In this document: positions 58,454 through 64,000 of the stretch, in pieces
Layout of the letters: each line of letters begins with the position of its first letter
How positions within the stretch are numbered: position 1 is the first letter of the stretch
DNA from: Burkholderiales bacterium RIFCSPHIGHO2_01_FULL_63_240
GTDB taxonomy: Bacteria > Pseudomonadota > Gammaproteobacteria > Burkholderiales > Burkholderiaceae_C
Length of the DNA: 64,000 nucleotides
Direction: 5' to 3'
Assembly (NCBI GenBank): GCA_001770725.1
Contig: MERU01000007.1
Coordinates: forward strand, 420,924-484,923
Notes under the pieces: model-generated
The model's input: only the letters and a program-made list of their open reading frames with translations
What the model was told of the DNA's origin: nothing
Database searches by the model: none
Program-made: the position numbers and the translations under genes

Positions 58454-58496
58454 ACGTCTCCACACACATCACAAGATCCATAAGTAGAGGTTCTGC

Positions 58497-59213
58497 ATGG
58501 GAAAACTGGTCGTCTCACTCGATGGCGTGGTGATCAAGGAGGTCCAGGTCACGAAGGACCGCACCACCCTCGGTCGTCGCCCTTACAACGACATTGTGAT
58601 CGACAACCTGGCGGTCAGTGGCGAGCACGCCGTGCTGCAGCTGGTCAGCGGCAGCGTGTTCATTGAAGACCTCAACAGCACCAACGGCACCTACATCAAT
58701 GGCAAGGCCGTCAAGAAGCAGCTGCTGCAGCACAACGACACGGTCGAGATCGGCAAGTACAAGATCAAGTTCCTGGCGGACGAGGGCTCCGACTACGAAA
58801 AGACCATGATCATGCGGCCGGGCACGCCGTTGCCGACGGCCCTGGGCGCCCACGCTCCCGCCGGCACCCCGACGGGCCCCTCGACCACGCCGGGTGCTTT
58901 TGCCGCCGCCGTCGCCCAGGGCCCCAGCGGTTTCGGCAGCCTGCCGAGCCAGAGCCCGGCCTCCATCAAGGTGCTCAATGGCGCCGCAGCCGGCCGCGAG
59001 GTCGCCCTGACCAAGGTCGTCACCACGGTGGGCAAGCCCGGTGTGCAGGTGGCCTCCATCACCAAGCGTCCGGGGGGATACGTCTTCGCCCACGTCGAAG
59101 GCTCGGCCCGTCCGACGGTCAATGGCTCGCCGGTGGCGGCCGATCCGGTCCACCTCAAGAGCGGCGACGTGATCGAGCTGGCCGGCACCCAGATGCAGTT
59201 CGTTCAGGCCTGA
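58497..59213 (+). CDS. FHA-domain protein
   Basis: 238 residues. N-terminal phosphothreonine-binding FHA domain about 8-95: LGRRPYNDIVIDNLAVSGEHAVL and NSTNGTYINGK with the conserved Gly-Arg, Ser-x-x-His and Asn-Gly. A second, degenerate FHA-like module occupies about 160-236 (LTKVVTTVGKPG and VNGSPVAAD). A Pro/Ala-rich linker separates them. Probable docking partner or substrate of the neighbouring kinase. Confidence 0.9.
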   Translation: MGKLVVSLDGVVIKEVQVTKDRTTLGRRPYNDIVIDNLAVSGEHAVLQLVSGSVFIEDLNSTNGTYINGKAVKKQLLQHNDTVEIGKYKIKFLADEGSDYEKTMIMRPGTPLPTALGAHAPAGTPTGPSTTPGAFAAAVAQGPSGFGSLPSQSPASIKVLNGAAAGREVALTKVVTTVGKPGVQVASITKRPGGYVFAHVEGSARPTVNGSPVAADPVHLKSGDVIELAGTQMQFVQA

Positions 59214-59244
59214 ACGAGCAGGCTCACCCAGGCGGGCCATCACC

Positions 59245-60054
59245 ATGATCCGCGTCCTCGGTTGCTTCGGCTCGATCGCGGCGCGCTGCCACACCACGTC
59301 CTTCCTGCTCGATGACGACATCCTCATCGACGCGGGCAGCGGCGTGGGCGAGTTGCGCCTGGACGAACTCGCCCGCATCGACCACGTCCTGGTCACGCAC
59401 AGCCACCTCGACCACGTGCTCAGCATCCCGCTGCTGGCCGACACGGTCATCAAGCTGCGCATGGGCGCGGGCCTGAGCAGCCTGCGCCCCATCCACGTTC
59501 ACGCCCTGCCCGAGACGCTGGCCGCCTTGCGCGCCCACATCTTCAACGGTGTGATCTGGCCCGACTTCACGCGCCTGCCCAGCGCCCAGCACCCGATCCT
59601 GGTCTTTCACGAGTTCGCGGTGGGCGAGGTGCTGCGCTTTCCGGCGCGCGGCGGCGCCGACGACCGCCTGGTGCACGTGTTGCCGGCGGCTCACACCGTG
59701 CCCGCCGTCGGTTTCGGCATCGAGACGCCGCAGGGCTGGTGGGTGTTCACCGGCGACACCGGGCCCAACCCGGCTTTGTGGCAGGCGCTGCAAGGCGAGC
59801 GCATCGCCCAACTCGTGATCGAAACCGCTTTCGGCAACGAAGAGGCGCACCTGGCCGACATCAGTGGGCACCTGTCGCCGCAGACCCTGGCGCAGGAGCT
59901 GGCCCAGCTCGATGGCGAGGTCAGCGTCTACATCACCCACCCGAAGCCGGGTGAGGTGCCAGCGGTGCTCTCGCAGGTGAGGGCGCTGGACAGCCGGCAC
60001 CGCATCGAGCCGCTGCGCGAGGGCCTGCGGTTCCACGCGCCGGCCGAAGAGTGA
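59245..60054 (+). CDS. Metallo-beta-lactamase-fold hydrolase, class II cyclic-nucleotide phosphodiesterase-like
   Basis: 269 residues. Metal-binding motif THSHLDH, LIDAGSGVGELRLDEL, TVPAVGFGIET, and FTGDTGPNP. The overall pattern resembles class II 3',5'-cyclic-nucleotide phosphodiesterases (PdeII type), but activity on cAMP is not proven by sequence. It follows the FHA gene by 31 bp and may link kinase signalling to a nucleotide second messenger; that is inference. Confidence 0.8.
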   Translation: MIRVLGCFGSIAARCHTTSFLLDDDILIDAGSGVGELRLDELARIDHVLVTHSHLDHVLSIPLLADTVIKLRMGAGLSSLRPIHVHALPETLAALRAHIFNGVIWPDFTRLPSAQHPILVFHEFAVGEVLRFPARGGADDRLVHVLPAAHTVPAVGFGIETPQGWWVFTGDTGPNPALWQALQGERIAQLVIETAFGNEEAHLADISGHLSPQTLAQELAQLDGEVSVYITHPKPGEVPAVLSQVRALDSRHRIEPLREGLRFHAPAEE

Positions 60055-60209
60055 GCCGGTCGGGTGGGGTGACAAAAATTGTCAGCTCAGACCTTTGGGT
60101 GACGTTTTTGGGCTGACTTCCTGAAACACATCCGACCAAGCGCGTTGGTTTGGGGTGGTGGCCCAAGGGAAATCGAGCAAAAAATCACGTTTTTTCGGGC
60201 TCTGAAAGC

Positions 60210-60225
60210 TGGCACGCGGGCTGCA
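60210..60225 (+). promoter_or_regulatory. Sigma54 promoter of the pilin gene
   Basis: TGGCACGCGGGCTGCA, correct GG-N10-GC spacing, 87 bases before the pilin ATG. Upstream TTGTCAG and GGGTGAC-type elements may be PilR sites. Type IV major pilin genes are known to be RpoN- and PilSR-dependent in several proteobacteria. Confidence 0.85.
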
Positions 60226-60311
60226 CCATGTCTGACGTGCGGTCGGCGAATGTCGGTCGCTGACTGCAAACCGTTTTTACCAGTGGCCCCTTGCGGCCTT
60301 AGGAGTTCAAC

Positions 60312-60821
60312 ATGAAGCGCGTTCAACAAGGTTTCACCCTGATCGAACTGATGATCGTCGTGGCGATCATCGGCATCCTGGCAGCTGTGGCGCTGCCGGC
60401 CTATCAAGACTACACGGCTCGCGGTCAGGCTTCCGAAGCCATGACGCTGCTGGGTGGCCTGAAGGTGCCGACCGCCGAAGCGCACGGCAACAACCCGATT
60501 GCCCAGGCTTGCAGCACCGATGAAGCCGTTCCCGATGATGCTGCCACCCCAGCTGTTGACGAATCCGTGCCTGCTGGCGCCCTGGCTGCATCCCAGAACC
60601 TCGTGCTGACGGGCAAGTACGTTGCGAGCGTGGAGGCCTCTGTGGTCGGCACCACGTGCCAACTGCTTGCAACCTTCAAGACCACGGGTCTGAGCGATGC
60701 GCTGGGTGGCAAGAAGATCGCCTTTACCTACAACCCTGCCAATGGCAACTGGGCTTGCACCTCCAACATCGCAAGCACCTCGATCCGTCCCAAGACCTGC
60801 GACCTGAACGCCGGCCTGTGA
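60312..60821 (+). CDS. pilA: Type IV major pilin PilA
   Basis: 169 residues. Prepilin peptidase leader MKRVQQG, then the mature N-terminus [27 protein letters not shown] with Phe+1 and Glu+5. C-terminal region with two cysteines (NWACTSN and PKTC) for a disulfide loop. Short seven-residue leader type (type IVa). Expressed from a sigma54 promoter and ended by a strong terminator. No other pil genes lie in the window. Confidence 0.95.
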   Translation: MKRVQQGFTLIELMIVVAIIGILAAVALPAYQDYTARGQASEAMTLLGGLKVPTAEAHGNNPIAQACSTDEAVPDDAATPAVDESVPAGALAASQNLVLTGKYVASVEASVVGTTCQLLATFKTTGLSDALGGKKIAFTYNPANGNWACTSNIASTSIRPKTCDLNAGL

Positions 60822-60851
60822 TGGGGATCGGGGCCTGAGGCCCTGATCCAA

Positions 60852-60884
60852 GCAAAGGGCCCCGGCACAGCCGGGGCCCTTTGC
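60852..60884 (+). terminator. Intrinsic terminator of pilA
   Basis: GCAAAGGGCCCCGG and CCGGGGCCCTTTGC, a perfect 14-bp stem with a CACAG loop. The U-rich part is inside the stem (CCCTTTG) and ATTTG follows. Confidence 0.85.
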
Positions 60885-60896
60885 ATTTGCTCACGC

Positions 60897-60902
60897 TAAA
60901 AT
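60897..60902 (+). promoter_or_regulatory. -10 box of tkt (TAAAAT)
   Basis: TAAAATGGCGGG, 34 bases before the tkt ATG, immediately after the pilA terminator. Confidence 0.5.
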
Positions 60903-60935
60903 GGCGGGCTCGTCTTAGCCATCATCTCCGCCGCC

Positions 60936-62981
60936 ATGTCGACCCAGACCAAAAACATCACCGCCATGGCCAACGCCATCCGTGCGCTGGCCATGGACGC
61001 CGTCCAGCAAGCCAATTCCGGTCACCCTGGTGCACCGATGGGCATGGCGGACATGGCGGTGGCCCTGTGGAGCCGTCACCTGCGTCACCACCCGGCGCAG
61101 CCCAACTGGTTCGACCGCGACCGCTTCGTGCTGTCCAACGGCCACGCCTCGATGCTGCTTTACGCGCTGCTGCACCTGTCGGGCTACGACCTCTCCATCG
61201 ACGACCTCAAGGCCTTCCGCCAGATGCACAGCAAGACCCCGGGCCACCCCGAGGTCGGCTACACCCCTGGCGTTGAAACCACCACCGGCCCGCTGGGGCA
61301 GGGCATCACCAACGCCGTGGGCATGGCGCTGGCCGAGAAGCTGCTGGCCACCGAGTTCAACCGCCCCGGCCACGACATCGTCAACCACCACACCTACGCC
61401 TTCCTGGGCGACGGCTGCCTGATGGAAGGCATCAGCCACGAGGCCGTGGCGCTGGCCGGTGCCTGGAAGCTGAACAAGCTGATCGCGCTGTACGACGACA
61501 ACGGCATCTCCATCGACGGTCAGGTCGCGCCCTGGTTCATCGACAACACGCCCAAGCGCTTCGAAGCCTGCGGCTGGAACGTCATCGGCCCGGTCGATGG
61601 CCACGACGTCGACGCCATCGACGGCGCCATCTCCAAGGCCAAGCTGTCGCATGACAAGCCCACCCTGATCGTCTGCAAGACCGCCATCGGCAAGGGCTCG
61701 CCCAACCGCGCCAACACCGCCAAGGCCCACGGCGAGCCGCTGGGTGGCGACGAGATCAAGCTCACGCGCGAAGCCATTGGCTGGTCGCACGACGCCTTCG
61801 TGATCCCGCAAGAGGTGTACGCCGACTGGAACGCGCAGGCCGACGGCGAACTGCTGGTGGGCGACTGGAACCAGCGTTTTGACGCCTACAAGGCCCTGTT
61901 CCCCGCAGAAGCGGCCGAGTTCGAGCGCCGCATGAAGGGCGAGCTGCCCGCCAACTTCGCCGAGATCGCTGTCGAAGCCGTGGCTGCCGCCCACGACAAG
62001 GCCGAGACCGTGGCCAGCCGCAAGGCCAGCCAGATCGCGCTGGAGTTCTTCACCGCCGCCCTGCCCGAGATGCTGGGCGGCTCGGCCGACCTGACCGGCT
62101 CGAACCTGACCAACACCAAGAGCACGCCCGCCTTCCGCGTGGGCGACGACGGCAAGGTCGTGACCACCGACGGCAAGCCCGGCCGCCACATCAACTACGG
62201 TGTGCGCGAGTTCGGCATGGCCGCCATCATGAACGGCGTGACCCTGCACGGTGGTTACATCCCCTACGCCGGCACCTTCCTGACCTTCAGCGACTACAGC
62301 CGCAACGCCATCCGCATGGCCGCGCTGATGAAGCAGCGCGTGATCCACGTGTTCACGCACGACTCCATCGGCCTGGGCGAAGACGGCCCGACCCACCAGT
62401 CGGTGGAGCACGCCGCCAGCCTGCGCCTGATCCCCGGCCTGGACGTCTGGCGCCCGGCCGACACGACCGAAACGGCCGTGGCCTGGTCCATGGCCCTGGC
62501 CAACAAGAACCGCCCTTCGGCCCTGCTGTTGTCGCGCCAGAACCTGCCTTACGCACCGAAGTCCGATGCCGACGTGATCACCCAGGGTGCTTACGTGCTG
62601 GCGGAACCCTCGGAAGTGGGCCTGAAGAAAAAGGCCGTGGCCGTGATCGTGGCCACCGGCTCCGAGGTGCAGCTGGCCCTGCACGCGCAGCAAAAGCTGG
62701 CCGAGATGGGCGTGCCCGTGCGCGTGGTCTCCATGCCCTCGACCACCGTGTTCGACCGCCAGGACGTGGCCTACAAGAAGTCGGTGCTGCCCGCCAACCT
62801 GCCCCGCGTGGCCGTGGAAGCCGGCGTCACCGATTTCTGGTGGAAGTACGGCGTGGACGCGGTCGTCGGCATCGACACCTACGGCGAATCGGCCCCGGCC
62901 GGCGCCCTGTTCAAGCACTTCGGCTTCACCCCCGAGAACGTGGTGGCCACCGTGCTGAAGGTGCTCAAGAACCGCGCCTGA
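60936..62981 (+). CDS. tkt: Transketolase
   Basis: Thiamine-diphosphate enzyme of the pentose-phosphate pathway (and Calvin cycle where present). 681 residues. N-terminal ThDP diphosphate-binding region: [43 protein letters not shown], and [13 protein letters not shown]. Pyrimidine and C domains: [19 protein letters not shown] and [10 protein letters not shown]. Next to gap, as often in Burkholderiales carbon metabolism clusters; spacing to gap is 128 bp with its own -10 box. Confidence 0.98.
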   Translation: MSTQTKNITAMANAIRALAMDAVQQANSGHPGAPMGMADMAVALWSRHLRHHPAQPNWFDRDRFVLSNGHASMLLYALLHLSGYDLSIDDLKAFRQMHSKTPGHPEVGYTPGVETTTGPLGQGITNAVGMALAEKLLATEFNRPGHDIVNHHTYAFLGDGCLMEGISHEAVALAGAWKLNKLIALYDDNGISIDGQVAPWFIDNTPKRFEACGWNVIGPVDGHDVDAIDGAISKAKLSHDKPTLIVCKTAIGKGSPNRANTAKAHGEPLGGDEIKLTREAIGWSHDAFVIPQEVYADWNAQADGELLVGDWNQRFDAYKALFPAEAAEFERRMKGELPANFAEIAVEAVAAAHDKAETVASRKASQIALEFFTAALPEMLGGSADLTGSNLTNTKSTPAFRVGDDGKVVTTDGKPGRHINYGVREFGMAAIMNGVTLHGGYIPYAGTFLTFSDYSRNAIRMAALMKQRVIHVFTHDSIGLGEDGPTHQSVEHAASLRLIPGLDVWRPADTTETAVAWSMALANKNRPSALLLSRQNLPYAPKSDADVITQGAYVLAEPSEVGLKKKAVAVIVATGSEVQLALHAQQKLAEMGVPVRVVSMPSTTVFDRQDVAYKKSVLPANLPRVAVEAGVTDFWWKYGVDAVVGIDTYGESAPAGALFKHFGFTPENVVATVLKVLKNRA

Positions 62982-62985
62982 GGCC

Positions 62986-62991
62986 TAAAAT
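62986..62991 (+). promoter_or_regulatory. -10 box of gap (TAAAAT)
   Basis: TAAAATCGCAGG five bases after the tkt stop, giving a leader of roughly 110 bases before gap. Confidence 0.45.
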
Positions 62992-63085
62992 CGCAGGTTT
63001 TCCGCAGCGCCCCGGCCACCGTCGGGGTGCCGCCAGGCCTGCCCCGCCACACCCGCTGAGCAGTCTTTTCTTCCAATCTTCTTAA

Positions 63086-64000
<915 letters not shown>

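Overview
The window is a high-GC, gene-dense stretch of bacterial chromosome. Gene content points to a betaproteobacterium of the order Burkholderiales: tandem Gram-negative porins, a metXW pair, a MetH lacking its homocysteine-binding module, a TetR-led leucine/isovalerate catabolic operon, a PEP-CTERM protein, a sigma54-promoted type IV pilin, and TAAAAT-type -10 boxes. I cannot place genus or species from sequence alone. No rRNA, tRNA, CRISPR array, insertion sequence, integrase or prophage gene was seen. Nearly every long opposite-strand or other-frame ORF in the track is a shadow of a real high-GC gene.

Layout. 1-6.3 kb: a partial flavin monooxygenase divergent from a TetR regulator with a clean palindromic operator, ssb, a class II glutamine amidotransferase, a TetR regulator divergent from a carotenoid-cleavage-type oxygenase, and a ferritin-like putative metal hydrolase. 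6.4-13.7 kb: a six-gene minus-strand operon (TetR, then MCC beta, enoyl-CoA hydratase, MCC alpha, HMG-CoA lyase, isovaleryl-CoA dehydrogenase) for leucine degradation to acetoacetate and acetyl-CoA. 13.9-20.8 kb: thioesterase, chemoreceptor, RecQ and two porins. 20.9-21.1 kb: a gene-free stretch holding a sigma54 promoter, three hairpins and a strong terminator, read here as a candidate small RNA. 21.1-23.1 kb: metX-metW under a SAM-II-type riboswitch with an intrinsic terminator. 23.2-30.1 kb: an FMN-binding glutamate-synthase-like protein, GST, a YjgN/DUF898 membrane protein, purB, a PEP-CTERM protein and pyrF.

30.2-37.7 kb is the most unusual protein-coding region: a periplasmic adaptor and two FtsX/MacB-type permeases, with no ABC ATPase anywhere in the window, surround a 925-residue exported fusion of a parallel beta-helix domain and a di-haem cytochrome c domain; a FAH-family hydrolase follows. 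37.8-38.2 kb, between convergent genes, is a nested palindrome: two inverted copies of a roughly 95-bp core, each closed by a different perfect stem, around a 19-bp hairpin. 38.2-46.4 kb: a TetR paralogous to the one at 1.06 kb, with matching operators, a secreted alpha/beta hydrolase, uvrA, and a DUF1800/DUF1501 export pair. 46.5-55.9 kb: truncated-type metH, a YdcH-like small protein, a patatin, recA (LexA box)-recX, sucCD and TerC. 55.9-60.1 kb: a Ser/Thr kinase, PP2C phosphatase, FHA protein and metallo-beta-lactamase-fold gene cluster. The window closes with a sigma54-promoted pilin, transketolase and the 5' part of GAPDH.
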